Shown here one piece after another: positions 43,694 through 53,065 of a DNA stretch of 64,000 nt. The translations under genes were made by a program, and so were the position numbers. The DNA comes from Mesorhizobium sp. B4-1-3 (GTDB lineage: Bacteria > Pseudomonadota > Alphaproteobacteria > Rhizobiales > Rhizobiaceae): NCBI RefSeq assembly GCF_006439355.1, contig NZ_VFTG01000012.1, forward strand, positions 62,001-126,000, given 5' to 3'. The notes beneath the pieces are model-generated. The model did no database searches. It saw only the letters and a list, made by a program, of their open reading frames with translations, and had not been told where the DNA came from. Position 1 is the stretch's first letter. Every line of letters starts with the position of its first letter.

Positions 43694-44077
43694 ATGCCTC
43701 TGGAGCAATCCACCTCATTGCGGGGGACCGCCAAGCAACTGGCAGAGCGACGCACCAAAGCGCCAACCCTCGCTGAGCTCAAGATGCTGATTGCAAAGAA
43801 GGAGCTGATACTTCCGGCGAAATTGGAGACAGCGGCTCGTCTGATGTTCTCGAACCCGGACTACATCGCCTTCGGGAACTCGGTCTCGATCGCACGCCGG
43901 TGCCAGGTATCAACGTCGACCTTGTCTCGCCTCGCTCCGCGCCTCGGCTTCAGATCCTTCAAAGAAATGCAGAACTGCTTTCGCAAGGATATTCTTGATC
44001 GAAAGGGCAGCGGAAACGGGCTAACAAAGCAACGCCTCGATTGCCAGAGCCTGAAGCTCCGTTTTACTAGCCCGTGA
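43694..44077 (+). CDS. RpiR-type HTH protein lacking the SIS domain
   Basis: 127 residues, beginning 3 nt after the PanB-like gene. The HTH_6 region of the MurR/RpiR family is present (ILPAKLETAARLMFSNPDYI, then ARRCQVSTSTLSRLAPRLGF, FRSFKEMQ). Full RpiR regulators are about 280 residues with a C-terminal sugar-phosphate-binding SIS domain; here the chain ends after about 25 unrelated residues. It may be a truncated regulator or a real HTH-only form. Confidence 0.65.
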   Translation: MPLEQSTSLRGTAKQLAERRTKAPTLAELKMLIAKKELILPAKLETAARLMFSNPDYIAFGNSVSIARRCQVSTSTLSRLAPRLGFRSFKEMQNCFRKDILDRKGSGNGLTKQRLDCQSLKLRFTSP

Positions 44078-44455
44078 CATTAGGTCAGCTTTCTAGTCTG
44101 GCTCCCCGGAAGCCGACTTCCGCTTTCGGCCCGTGCGTCCGTTCCGGAAATTGGGCGGGCTCACACGGAGCGATACGGGAGGTTTCGGAGTCATGAAAAA
44201 CACCTTTCCGCCGGCAACTGCAGAACAGATCAATCACCGCCGCTTCCGGCGCCTCGTCCTTCATGGACGTGCGCGATAAGGAAGAGGGGTGCCCCACGCG
44301 CTGCGGCAAACAGCCGTCTCAGGCTCAGCAATGGTTTCCTGGTCGACCGAAAGTCCGATTGAACACTCAAGCATGATAAGATTCTCGTCAGGAGGTGGGT
44401 TCGCTATTGAGGAAACAGAGGACATCGACATCGACCCGACGGATGGAAGGGCGCC
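44078..44455. other. intergenic region, nothing recognised
   Basis: No supported gene; it lies between the catabolic operon (plus) and the XRE regulator (minus), so it holds their 3' ends. No SIS-domain sequence was recognised that would continue the RpiR protein. Confidence 0.4.
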
Positions 44456-45265
44456 CTAGATTTCCTCGGTTTCGAGCACGAATGTCCCCTCCGGGATTCG
44501 ATTGGTGATGAGGGATCGAATGCTCGGATCGATGGCAGAATCGTCCTCATTGAAGAGGCCGCAGGCCCTCAAGGCCTTTTTTTGGTCGACCGACTTGCCG
44601 AGATACTCAAGAAGCACCAGGGACGCGGCCGGGCGGCGGCCGCGCAGGAGCGGCATTCCGGTCTGAACGCCGATCAGGTAGGCGACGCTGGGGTGATAGC
44701 TCTTGTACAGGATCACCTCGGTGACGCTGCTCTTCAGAAAAGTCTCATATTCCAGCGCAAAGATGCGATCGCCCAGCAACAGAAGCGCGGCCGCATATTT
44801 GGTCGTCTTCACACCTTGCTTACCGACTGTTGCCAGCCGCTCAAGGCAGCGCCAGAAATAGCGGCCGTCTTTTTCATAGATGATGACCAGGCATTTGATG
44901 ATCTTGCCGGCGTAGCCGAAGGAGTAGAAATATCGGAAATAATAGCCGACATACCGGCCAAGGTCCCCCGAGTGCTGATAGAGCTGCTCGACATGCGCCA
45001 TCACGTCGGTCGGCTGGATCGGCAAAGGCCTTCGTCTGAGGCCAACGATCTCGGCGAAGCGCTGATGCTCCATCAGCAGCTCGCCTTCGCTTACACCGAA
45101 GAAATCGCAGATCTTGCGCATGTTGCGGCGGGATGGCCAGGTCTGGCCACTCAGATACTTATTGAACTGCTGGCGGTTGATCTGCAGCCGCCGGCAGACG
45201 GCGGCGATCGAGGGATAGTAGCTGCAGAGAAAAGCGAGGTTCTGCGAAAGCGGCTCGGAATTCAT
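44456..45265 (-). CDS. XRE-family helix-turn-helix regulator
   Basis: 269 residues. N-terminal HTH (PSIAAVCRRLQINRQQFNKY, SGQTWPSRRNMRKICDFFGV) followed by a 200-residue domain of unknown type rich in aromatic residues (YVGYYFRYFYSFGYAGKIIK). ATG at 45265 is used; a TTG eight codons upstream is possible. Divergent from the CocE-peptide importer operon and the likely regulator of it. Confidence 0.85.
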   Translation of the reverse strand: MNSEPLSQNLAFLCSYYPSIAAVCRRLQINRQQFNKYLSGQTWPSRRNMRKICDFFGVSEGELLMEHQRFAEIVGLRRRPLPIQPTDVMAHVEQLYQHSGDLGRYVGYYFRYFYSFGYAGKIIKCLVIIYEKDGRYFWRCLERLATVGKQGVKTTKYAAALLLLGDRIFALEYETFLKSSVTEVILYKSYHPSVAYLIGVQTGMPLLRGRRPAASLVLLEYLGKSVDQKKALRACGLFNEDDSAIDPSIRSLITNRIPEGTFVLETEEI

Positions 45266-45370
45266 GGTTCTATGCATCCTGAAGTGCAACTGGTGTCAAG
45301 TCGCGAAGGGATGCGAAATTGTTTTAGATAGAGGGTTGCTGCAGCTTGCTCTGCAAAACAGGGCCGAGCG

Positions 45371-47395
45371 ATGCGCGTTGAAACGAATTTTCCCCACCCT
45401 ATCCGCGAGGTAGATCATTTCGAGATATTGATGCCCGATGGGTGCCGGCTCGCCGCGCGAATGTGGCTCCCGCTCGATGCCGAAGCGAAGCCGGTACCGG
45501 CCATCCTGGAGTATATCCCCTATCGCAAGAACGATCTGACCGCCCAGCGTGACGCCGTTATGCATCCCTATGTGGCTGGGCATGGCTATGCTGTCGTTCG
45601 CGTCGATTTGCGGGGGACAGGCGATTCCGACGGATTGATGCTTGACGAATATCTGCAACGGGAGCTCGACGACGGTTGCCGGGTGATCGAATGGCTCGCA
45701 GCTCAGCCCTGGTGCGACGGCAACGTCGGCATGATCGGCATCTCCTGGGGTGGCTTCAACGGATTGCAGATCGCTGCGTTGCGGCCGCCGGCTCTGAAGG
45801 CCATCATCACCTGTGCTTCCACGGACGACCGCTACGCGGACGACGTCCACTACATGGGCGGAACGCTTCTCATCGACAATCTCTCATGGGCCTCGATTAT
45901 GTTCGCGCGCAACACGCTGCCGCCGGACCCAAGGAACAGACCGGACAAATGGCGCGAATTGTGGTTGCGCCGGCTGAAGGAAAGCGGGCTGTGGCTGGAA
46001 AACTGGCTCGAACACCAGCATCGCGACGAATTTTGGAAGCACGGGTCGGTTTGTGAGGACCTTTCTGCGATTGTCTGTCCGGTCTACGCGGTGAGCGGCT
46101 GGGCGGATGGCTATTGCCGCTCCGTCTTCCGCCTGATGGAGAATCTCACCGTGCCCCGCAAAGGCCTCGTCGGACCTTGGGCGCATACCTATCCCCATAT
46201 CGCCAAGCCGGGACCGGCGATCGGCTTCCTGCAGGAATGCCTGCGCTGGTGGGATCACTGGCTGAAGGGACGCGACACCGGGATAATGGCTGAGCCGATG
46301 CTGCGGCTCTTCATGCAGGATGGAGTCGAACCTCGAACCGCTTATGAAACGCGGTCCGGGCGTTGGGTGACCGAACCCGCCTGGCCTTCGCCGAATGTGC
46401 AGACGTGGTCATTATTTCTGGGCGGGGACGGGCGTCTGTCCACCAGTCACGCGGATGTTCGGCCCGAATACCAATCTATCCGCTCGCCGCTTTCAGTCGG
46501 GCTCCACGGCGGCAAGTGGTGCTCATACGCTGTACCTGGGGATCAGCCGGCCGATCAGAGGGCCGACGACGCCGGCAGCCTCGTTTATGAAACCGGAGTC
46601 CTGCAGAGCGATGTCGAGATTGCGGGCGCAGCCGCTCTCGATCTCGTTTTCGAAAGCGACAAGGCGGTCGCGCAGGTAGCGATTCGCCTTTCCGATGTGG
46701 CGCTTGACGGGGCAGTAACTCGCGTCAGCTACGGCCTTCTCAATCTGACGCACCGCGACAGCCACGAGCAGCCGGAACCGCTCCAACCTGGTCGCCGATA
46801 TCACGCGACGGTGCCCTTCAAACATGTGGCGCAACGCTTCGCCGCCGGCCATCGCATTCGCCTGGCCATTTCGACCAGCTATTTTCCGGTCGCGTGGCCC
46901 GCACCAGAACCGGTCAGGCTCATCATCCAACTCGATGAATGCAGGTTGCGGCTTCCGGTCCGTACTCAGGATCCGGACGAGCCACGACCTGCGGCCTTTG
47001 CCGAGGCAGAGGGTGCCGAACCGCTGCACATCGAGCCGATCGCGAAACCGCAAAAGGATTGGAAAGTCACGGAGAATCTCTCCGAAGGCACCGTTGCGGT
47101 CGAGATCGGCGACGGTTCGGGTACCTACCGGATCGTGGAGAACGACCTCACGATTACGTCGCTCGGCACCGAGCGCTATTCCTTTCGTGGCGACGATTTT
47201 GCCAGCGTGAAGGGGGAGGCGGTGTGGACCTTCGAGATGTCGCGCGGTGATTGGCGCGTGGGCAGCCTCACCGAAACTGTTCTTACCGCGACACCATCGC
47301 ACTTCCACATCGAGGCCCATCTCAGGGCTTGGGAAGGGAATGCACCCGTGCACGAGCAGAGGTGGGCGACGACTATACCGCGACAGCTCGTCTGA
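45371..47395 (+). CDS. CocE/NonD family hydrolase
   Basis: 674 residues. N-terminal alpha/beta hydrolase of the X-Pro dipeptidyl-peptidase (S15) type with the nucleophile elbow GISWGGFNG near residue 124, then the C-terminal jelly-roll domain (PepX_C). Members cleave esters, amides or acylated amino acids (cocaine esterase, glutaryl acylase, amino-ester hydrolase). No signal peptide, so cytoplasmic. First gene of a probable operon with a peptide-type importer, divergent from the XRE regulator. Confidence 0.92.
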   Translation: MRVETNFPHPIREVDHFEILMPDGCRLAARMWLPLDAEAKPVPAILEYIPYRKNDLTAQRDAVMHPYVAGHGYAVVRVDLRGTGDSDGLMLDEYLQRELDDGCRVIEWLAAQPWCDGNVGMIGISWGGFNGLQIAALRPPALKAIITCASTDDRYADDVHYMGGTLLIDNLSWASIMFARNTLPPDPRNRPDKWRELWLRRLKESGLWLENWLEHQHRDEFWKHGSVCEDLSAIVCPVYAVSGWADGYCRSVFRLMENLTVPRKGLVGPWAHTYPHIAKPGPAIGFLQECLRWWDHWLKGRDTGIMAEPMLRLFMQDGVEPRTAYETRSGRWVTEPAWPSPNVQTWSLFLGGDGRLSTSHADVRPEYQSIRSPLSVGLHGGKWCSYAVPGDQPADQRADDAGSLVYETGVLQSDVEIAGAAALDLVFESDKAVAQVAIRLSDVALDGAVTRVSYGLLNLTHRDSHEQPEPLQPGRRYHATVPFKHVAQRFAAGHRIRLAISTSYFPVAWPAPEPVRLIIQLDECRLRLPVRTQDPDEPRPAAFAEAEGAEPLHIEPIAKPQKDWKVTENLSEGTVAVEIGDGSGTYRIVENDLTITSLGTERYSFRGDDFASVKGEAVWTFEMSRGDWRVGSLTETVLTATPSHFHIEAHLRAWEGNAPVHEQRWATTIPRQLV

Positions 47396-47572
47396 CTTCG
47401 CCAGATGACGCTTCAGAGACGGCGAAGCGCGTCGGGAGCGAAAATTGACCTCGCTGCAGGGCGTGTCAAAAAATGAGCTCGCAGAACCAGAAACCAAGCA
47501 ACGACGCCGAAAGCGAGCCGCCGCCAAGGGAACTCGCGCAACAAACTCGCGCATCAAGGGGAAAATGAATCA

Positions 47573-49162
47573 ATGAACCGCATTCGAAGCAATCTCGACC
47601 GCAGGACATTCCTCAAGGCCGGCGCAACGCTGGGCGGAGCCATCATCGCCGCCGGCATGCCGCTCTCGCAGGCCATCTGGGCCGCGGAAGGCAAGGTGCT
47701 CAAGGCGCGCTCCTATTCCGACATCGACAAGCTCGATCCCGGCTTCTACCAGAATGCCTACAATGTCGACGTGATGAACTGCATCTATTCGAAGCTCACG
47801 CGCTACAAGCCAGGCTCCGAATGGGGTTGGGAACTGGAGGCGGCGGAGACGGTCGAGCAGGTCGATCCCACCCATATTCGCTTCCGCCTTAAGAAGGGCC
47901 TCGCCTTTACCGGCAATCATGGCGAGCTGACCGCAAAGGATGTCAAGTTCTCCTTCGAGCGCGTCATCAAGCACAACTCGCCTGTCAAGGGCGACTGGGG
48001 CCCGCTCGACCACGTCGAACTGGAGGACGACTATACGGGCGTGATCGTGCTGAAGACGCCCTTCGTGCCGCTGTGGAACATCACCCTGCCTTATGGTTGC
48101 GGACACATCGTCTCTGAAAAGGCGGTCATGCAGGCGACCAAGGATGGCGGCGACTTCGGCATGAAGCCGCCCGCCTTCTCCGGGCCCTATGTGCTGGCGG
48201 ACTGGAAGCCGAACCAGTATGTGCAGCTCGCCCGCAATCCGGAATGGTCGGGCCCTAAGCCTGGCTTCGACGAGATCCGCATTCTGCCGATCGGCGACGT
48301 CAAGACCGCCGAGCGCGCCTATCAGTCGGGTGATATCGACTTCACTGATTTCAGCCTGGATTCGCTTGCGACGTTCAAGAAGAGCCCGCCGGAGAACACC
48401 AAAGTCGAGGAGAAGCCCTCACTTTATTATGTTTACATCGGCATGAACACTGAGCATCCCAACCTCAAGGACATCAATGTCCGCAAAGCAATCCAGTGGG
48501 CGATCAACGTTCCACAGATACTGGATGCGGCCTATTCCGGACAGGCAGAGGTCGCCACGGGTATGGTCGCGCCCGGCCTTGTTGGCCATCGCGAAAAGGC
48601 GCTTGTCCCACCCGAAGGTGATATCGAAAAAGCCAAGGAGTTCCTGGCCAAGGCAGGAGTCAGCGACCTCACGCTCACGATCGATTGCCTCAACGAGAAC
48701 ACCTTCTCAACGATCGCGGAGGTCGTTCAGGCGCAGCTTGCCCAGATCGGCATCACGCTGCAGGTCAACGTGCAGGACTCCGGTTCCTTCTGGACCATCG
48801 GCATGGAATCGGAGGGCAGTCGCTGGAAGGACATGCAGCTCATTGTCCAGCGCTTCTCGATGGTGCCGGATCCGTACTACGCAACATGCTTCTTCGTGCG
48901 CGATCAGGTCGGGGTCTGGAATTGGGAGCGTTTCCGCAGCGAGCGCTTCGACGAGCTGAATGCGAAAGCCGTCACCATTGATGATCCTGCCGAGCGCACA
49001 AAGCTCTATACCGAGATGCAGGATCTGCTGGAGGAGTCGGGCGCCTACCGCTTTCTGACGCATGAAGGCTCTCCGGTCATGTACCGGACCACGAAGGTCG
49101 ACGCCGCGGTCCGTCCCGACGGACGGCCGCTCTATCTGAACTTCAAGCCGGTCTCGGCCTGA
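47573..49162 (+). CDS. ABC transporter substrate-binding protein (SBP family 5), Tat-exported
   Basis: 529 residues. A twin-arginine signal (DRRTFLKAGATLGGAIIAAG) replaces the usual Sec signal. The mature part is a family 5 solute-binding protein for peptides, nickel or opine-like compounds (SFERVIKHNSP, LKKGLAFTG). Located 177 nt after the hydrolase gene and 18 nt before its permeases. Confidence 0.94.
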   Translation: MNRIRSNLDRRTFLKAGATLGGAIIAAGMPLSQAIWAAEGKVLKARSYSDIDKLDPGFYQNAYNVDVMNCIYSKLTRYKPGSEWGWELEAAETVEQVDPTHIRFRLKKGLAFTGNHGELTAKDVKFSFERVIKHNSPVKGDWGPLDHVELEDDYTGVIVLKTPFVPLWNITLPYGCGHIVSEKAVMQATKDGGDFGMKPPAFSGPYVLADWKPNQYVQLARNPEWSGPKPGFDEIRILPIGDVKTAERAYQSGDIDFTDFSLDSLATFKKSPPENTKVEEKPSLYYVYIGMNTEHPNLKDINVRKAIQWAINVPQILDAAYSGQAEVATGMVAPGLVGHREKALVPPEGDIEKAKEFLAKAGVSDLTLTIDCLNENTFSTIAEVVQAQLAQIGITLQVNVQDSGSFWTIGMESEGSRWKDMQLIVQRFSMVPDPYYATCFFVRDQVGVWNWERFRSERFDELNAKAVTIDDPAERTKLYTEMQDLLEESGAYRFLTHEGSPVMYRTTKVDAAVRPDGRPLYLNFKPVSA

Positions 49163-49180
49163 TCAGGGAGCGGCGGGAGC

Positions 49181-50119
49181 ATGTGGCTTTATCTGCTCAG
49201 GCGCGTCGTGCTGGCGGTTGCGATCATCGTGGCCGCCGTCATGCTCCTGTTTTTCATGATCCACGCCGTTCCCGGAGATCCGGCCGCAGTTCTGCTCGGT
49301 CCGCGGGCCACACCTGAGATGAAGGCGCAGCTTCACCAGCAGATGGGGCTTGACCGGCCCCTGCTCATCCAGATTGCCGGCTTCTTTGCCGGGCTCCTGC
49401 ATGGCGACCTTGGATTTGACGTCTTCACCCAGCGGCCTGTTGCCGACATCGTCTTCGAGCAGTTGCCCTACACCATCGAGCTGATCCTGGTCTCGATCGC
49501 CTGGGCAGTGATCGTTGCGGTGCCGCTGGGATGCTATTCCGCGGTACGGCGAAATTCGGTAATCGACAAGCTCATCGGCATCATGGCCGTCGGCACCATC
49601 GCCATTCCTTCCTTCGTCATGGCGATCTACGCGCTTTTGATCTTCTCGGTCGGTCTTGGCTGGCTGCCGGCCATCGGGGTGGGCAACGGCTTCTCGGACC
49701 GACTCGTCCATCTCGTCCTTCCAGCCTTGGTCGTCGGCATCGGCTGGGTCGGCTATGTTTCGCGTCTCGTGCGCGCCTCCATGCTGGAGATCCTCGGCGA
49801 AAACCACATTCGCATGGCGCGCTCCTTCGGCCTCTCCGAAAAGCGCATCGTGGCGCGCTATGCGTTGCCGCTCGCAATCCTGCCCACAGTGACGATCCTG
49901 GGCGTCGGCATGGCGCATCTTCTTTCGGCCGCGGTGTTCGTCGAGGTGGTCTTTGCACGGCCCGGCATCGGAGCGCTGACCGTGAAGGCCGTCGATTCGC
50001 GCAACTATCCGATCGTCATGGGGACCGTGCTGGTCACGACCTTCCTGTTCGTCATCTCGACGACGCTCGCCGATCTGATCAATGCCGCGCTCGACCCTCG
50101 CATCAGGGAGAAGCTTTAG
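49181..50119 (+). CDS. ABC transporter permease (DppB type)
   Basis: 312 residues, six membrane helices. The family features HAVPGDPAAVLLGPRATPEM and EAA loop ARSFGLSEKRIVARYALPLA are visible. First permease of the second peptide importer. Confidence 0.94.
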   Translation: MWLYLLRRVVLAVAIIVAAVMLLFFMIHAVPGDPAAVLLGPRATPEMKAQLHQQMGLDRPLLIQIAGFFAGLLHGDLGFDVFTQRPVADIVFEQLPYTIELILVSIAWAVIVAVPLGCYSAVRRNSVIDKLIGIMAVGTIAIPSFVMAIYALLIFSVGLGWLPAIGVGNGFSDRLVHLVLPALVVGIGWVGYVSRLVRASMLEILGENHIRMARSFGLSEKRIVARYALPLAILPTVTILGVGMAHLLSAAVFVEVVFARPGIGALTVKAVDSRNYPIVMGTVLVTTFLFVISTTLADLINAALDPRIREKL

Positions 50120-50120
50120 C

Positions 50121-51014
50121 ATGGAGGACGTCGAGGCTATTCGGACAGCCGCGCAGGACAGGCACGACACGGGCCGTCTTGCCTCTTTCCTGCGTCAGTT
50201 GGGCAAAGACCCACTCGGCATTCTGGGGGCGATCCTGGTCGTGGCGATGGTTGCCACCGCCCTGTTGGCCCCGCTTATCATAACGCATGATCCGACGCGC
50301 ATCATGGTGGGGCCGCGCCTTGCTCCGCCTTCCCTCGATTTCCTGATGGGAACCGACCAGCTTGGTCGCGATACCTTTTCCCGCGTCATCATGGGCGGCA
50401 GGATAGCGCTGCTCGTTGCTTTCGCATCGCTCGGCAGTTCGCTCACCGTCGGTCTGCTGCTTGGTCTGATCGCAGGGTTCGGGCCGCGCTGGCTGGACAG
50501 CTTCCTGCTCCTCGTCTTCGACACAGTTCGTTCTTTCCCGGTCATCATCTTCGCGCTCGCCATCGTGGCGCTGCTTGGCCCCAGTCTTACCAGCGTTATC
50601 TTCGTCGTCGCGGTGACCTCGGTCCCGATCTACGCTCGTGTCGTGCGCACCCAGGCGCATGCGCTCCGCAACAGCGAGTTTGTCGAGGCCGAGCGCTGCA
50701 TGGGGGCAAGCACCCTGCGTATCCTTGCCGTGCATGTGTTGCCGAATGTCATTGGACCTCTGCTCATCCTCGTCAGCATGGACGTGCCGCTCGTCATCAC
50801 GCTCGAGGCGGGCCTGAGCTTCCTCGGCATGGGCGTGCGGCCGCCCACCCCCGACTGGGGCGCCATCCTGAGCGACGGCTACGGCTATATTCACAAGACG
50901 GCCTGGCTGGTCATTGCCGGCGGCATCCCGATTGTGGTGACGACGCTGGGCTTCACCTTCCTTGGTGAAGCGCTGCGCGACATCTTCGACCCTAAGCTGC
51001 GGAAAGACCTATGA
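50121..51014 (+). CDS. ABC transporter permease (DppC type)
   Basis: 297 residues. N-terminal tail, then six helices; MGTDQLGRDTFSRVIMGGRI and the EAA loop AERCMGASTLRILAVHVLPN identify the DppC family. ATG at 50121 directly follows the DppB-type stop (1 nt apart). Its stop overlaps the next start. Confidence 0.94.
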   Translation: MEDVEAIRTAAQDRHDTGRLASFLRQLGKDPLGILGAILVVAMVATALLAPLIITHDPTRIMVGPRLAPPSLDFLMGTDQLGRDTFSRVIMGGRIALLVAFASLGSSLTVGLLLGLIAGFGPRWLDSFLLLVFDTVRSFPVIIFALAIVALLGPSLTSVIFVVAVTSVPIYARVVRTQAHALRNSEFVEAERCMGASTLRILAVHVLPNVIGPLLILVSMDVPLVITLEAGLSFLGMGVRPPTPDWGAILSDGYGYIHKTAWLVIAGGIPIVVTTLGFTFLGEALRDIFDPKLRKDL

Positions 51015-52027
51015 TGCCCGGCGTGATCAACCAGCACTCGTCCGGCGCGCCGCTGCTGCGGGTTCGTGGTCTTGACCTAGACTTCGGCTCACCGCGCGGC
51101 AGGGTGCACGCTTTGCGCGGCGTCTCGCTCGATGTTTCTGCCGGCGAGGTCGTCGGCATTGTCGGCGAAAGCGGCTCGGGCAAATCGACGCTCGCCTATA
51201 CCCTGATGGGACTGCTCGCCGAGAACGCCGAAGTGACAGGCGGCGAAATCCTTTTCGAGGGACGCGATCTTCTGCGGATGGCGCCGGCGGCGCGGCGCGA
51301 CCTGCTCGGCAATCGGCTTTCCATGATCTTCCAGGACCCGATGACCGGGCTCAATCCGGTGCGGACGATCGAGCGTCAGATGATCGATGCCCAGCACCAC
51401 CAGCCGGGCAGCCGGCGCGAAAAGCGAGACCGCGCGGTGGCGATGCTTGCGCGTGTCGGCATACCCGATCCGCAAAGCCGGATTGGCGGTTACCCCCACG
51501 AATTCTCGGGCGGCATGCGACAGCGTATCTGCATTGCCATGGCGCTTCTGGTGAGGCCGGCGCTGCTCATCGCCGACGAACCGACGACAGCCCTCGACGC
51601 AACGCTTGAAGTGCAGATTATCCACCTGCTCAAGGATCTTCAGAAGGAGATCGGCTGCTCGATCCTCTTTGTCTCGCACCATCTGGGAACAGTGGCCGAA
51701 CTCTGCGACCAGGTTGCGGTGATGTATGCGGGCGAAGTCATCGAACATGGGCCCGTGCGCGACATTTTCCGCAACCCCGCCCATCCCTACACGCGTGCGC
51801 TGCTCGAATGCGATCCCGGGCGGATCCGGCAGAAGACCAGACTGCTGCCGACCATCCCAGGCGAGGTGCCCGGCCTTGTCGGCAGTCAGCGCGGTTGCAT
51901 CTTTCGCCAGCGCTGCGGTTACGCGTTTGCGCCCTGCGCCGACGAGCGGCCTGCCGAATATTCGGTCGGTGCGGCCCAAGGGGCTCGTTGTCATCTGTTG
52001 GCTCCCACGTCGGGGGTTCCCGCATGA
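51011..52027 (+). CDS. ABC transporter ATP-binding protein (DppD type)
   Basis: 338 residues. Walker [20 protein letters not shown], signature SGGMRQR, Walker [13 protein letters not shown] and the oligopeptide-transporter C-terminal cysteine motif (GCIFRQRC). Overlaps both neighbours by 4 nt. Confidence 0.95.
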   Translation: MMPGVINQHSSGAPLLRVRGLDLDFGSPRGRVHALRGVSLDVSAGEVVGIVGESGSGKSTLAYTLMGLLAENAEVTGGEILFEGRDLLRMAPAARRDLLGNRLSMIFQDPMTGLNPVRTIERQMIDAQHHQPGSRREKRDRAVAMLARVGIPDPQSRIGGYPHEFSGGMRQRICIAMALLVRPALLIADEPTTALDATLEVQIIHLLKDLQKEIGCSILFVSHHLGTVAELCDQVAVMYAGEVIEHGPVRDIFRNPAHPYTRALLECDPGRIRQKTRLLPTIPGEVPGLVGSQRGCIFRQRCGYAFAPCADERPAEYSVGAAQGARCHLLAPTSGVPA

Positions 52028-53052
52028 GCCCGCTGCTTTCCGTCAGGGACCTTCGCGTCCGCTTCCGGACCATGGGGCCGCTGAAGGCGCTGGCAACGGG
52101 CGTTCGCCAGCCATTCATCGATGCGGTCTGCGGCGTATCCTTCGAGCTGCGCAAGGGCGAAACGCTGGGACTGGTCGGTGAAAGCGGCTCAGGCAAGTCG
52201 ACCGTCGCGCGCGCGATCATGGGACTTCGGCCACCGACGAGCGGCAGCATCGCTTTCGAAGGGCAAGAGATCACCGGGCTCAGTCCAGCCGAACGCAAGC
52301 TCTACCTGCGCCGCATGGCAATGATGTTCCAAGACCCGATCGGATCGCTCTCGCCGCGCCTCACGGTTCGCTCGCTGCTGATGGAGCCCTTCCATATTCA
52401 CGGCATGAAGGACCGCGACGCTGCCACCGAAGCGGATCGCCTTCTCGGGCTGGTCGGTCTGCCGGCCGATTTCGGCCGCCGCTATCCGCACCAACTCTCC
52501 GGCGGCCAGGCAAGGCGCGTGGGTGTGGCACGGGCGCTGGCGCTGGATCCAAATCTGATCGTGGCCGATGAGCCCACAGCCGGCCTCGATGTCTCAGTTC
52601 AGGGCGAAGTCCTGAACCTTTTGGCCCGCCTGCAGGATCAACTCGGCATCGCCATCCTGATCATCACGCACAACCTCAACGTCGTGCGTCACATCACCGA
52701 CCGCATGGCGATCATGTATCTGGGCCGTTTCGTGGAAGTGGGTCCGACGGAGCATATCTTCCGCCAGCCGCGCCATCCCTATACGGAAGCGCTGCTGTCA
52801 GCCAATCCGGAGCCGGATCCCGACGCCGTGATCGATAGGATCGAGATCAAAGGCGAAGTGCCCAGCCTCTTGAAACGTCCCTCCGGCTGCGAATTCCACA
52901 CACGCTGCCGCTACGCCCGCGAAATGTGCGCAAAGGTCTTTCCCGAGCCGTCGCAAAGTGGGAGCGACCCTGCGCACAGCTTCAAATGCCACTTCCCGCT
53001 CGAGGGCAGATGGCAACGGGCCGAGCGGTCGCTGGTCAGCCCCACTGTTTGA
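52024..53052 (+). CDS. ABC transporter ATP-binding protein (DppF type)
   Basis: 342 residues with Walker [20 protein letters not shown], signature [14 protein letters not shown] (Ala-Arg in place of the common Arg-Gln after the Gln), Walker [13 protein letters not shown] and the C-terminal extension (CEFHTRC). ATG at 52024 overlaps the preceding stop; the frame upstream lies inside that gene. Confidence 0.95.
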   Translation: MSPLLSVRDLRVRFRTMGPLKALATGVRQPFIDAVCGVSFELRKGETLGLVGESGSGKSTVARAIMGLRPPTSGSIAFEGQEITGLSPAERKLYLRRMAMMFQDPIGSLSPRLTVRSLLMEPFHIHGMKDRDAATEADRLLGLVGLPADFGRRYPHQLSGGQARRVGVARALALDPNLIVADEPTAGLDVSVQGEVLNLLARLQDQLGIAILIITHNLNVVRHITDRMAIMYLGRFVEVGPTEHIFRQPRHPYTEALLSANPEPDPDAVIDRIEIKGEVPSLLKRPSGCEFHTRCRYAREMCAKVFPEPSQSGSDPAHSFKCHFPLEGRWQRAERSLVSPTV

Positions 53053-53065
53053 AACGGACGACACA

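Noticed and set aside
33289..44077. Calling the locus a true rhizopine (moc) operon
   Set aside because: MocD- and MocF-type genes are missing and extra enzymes are present; only functional analogy is supported.
49163..50170. 335-codon minus-strand open frame
   Set aside because: Opposite the DppB-type permease; same antisense composition and no ribosome binding site or domain.
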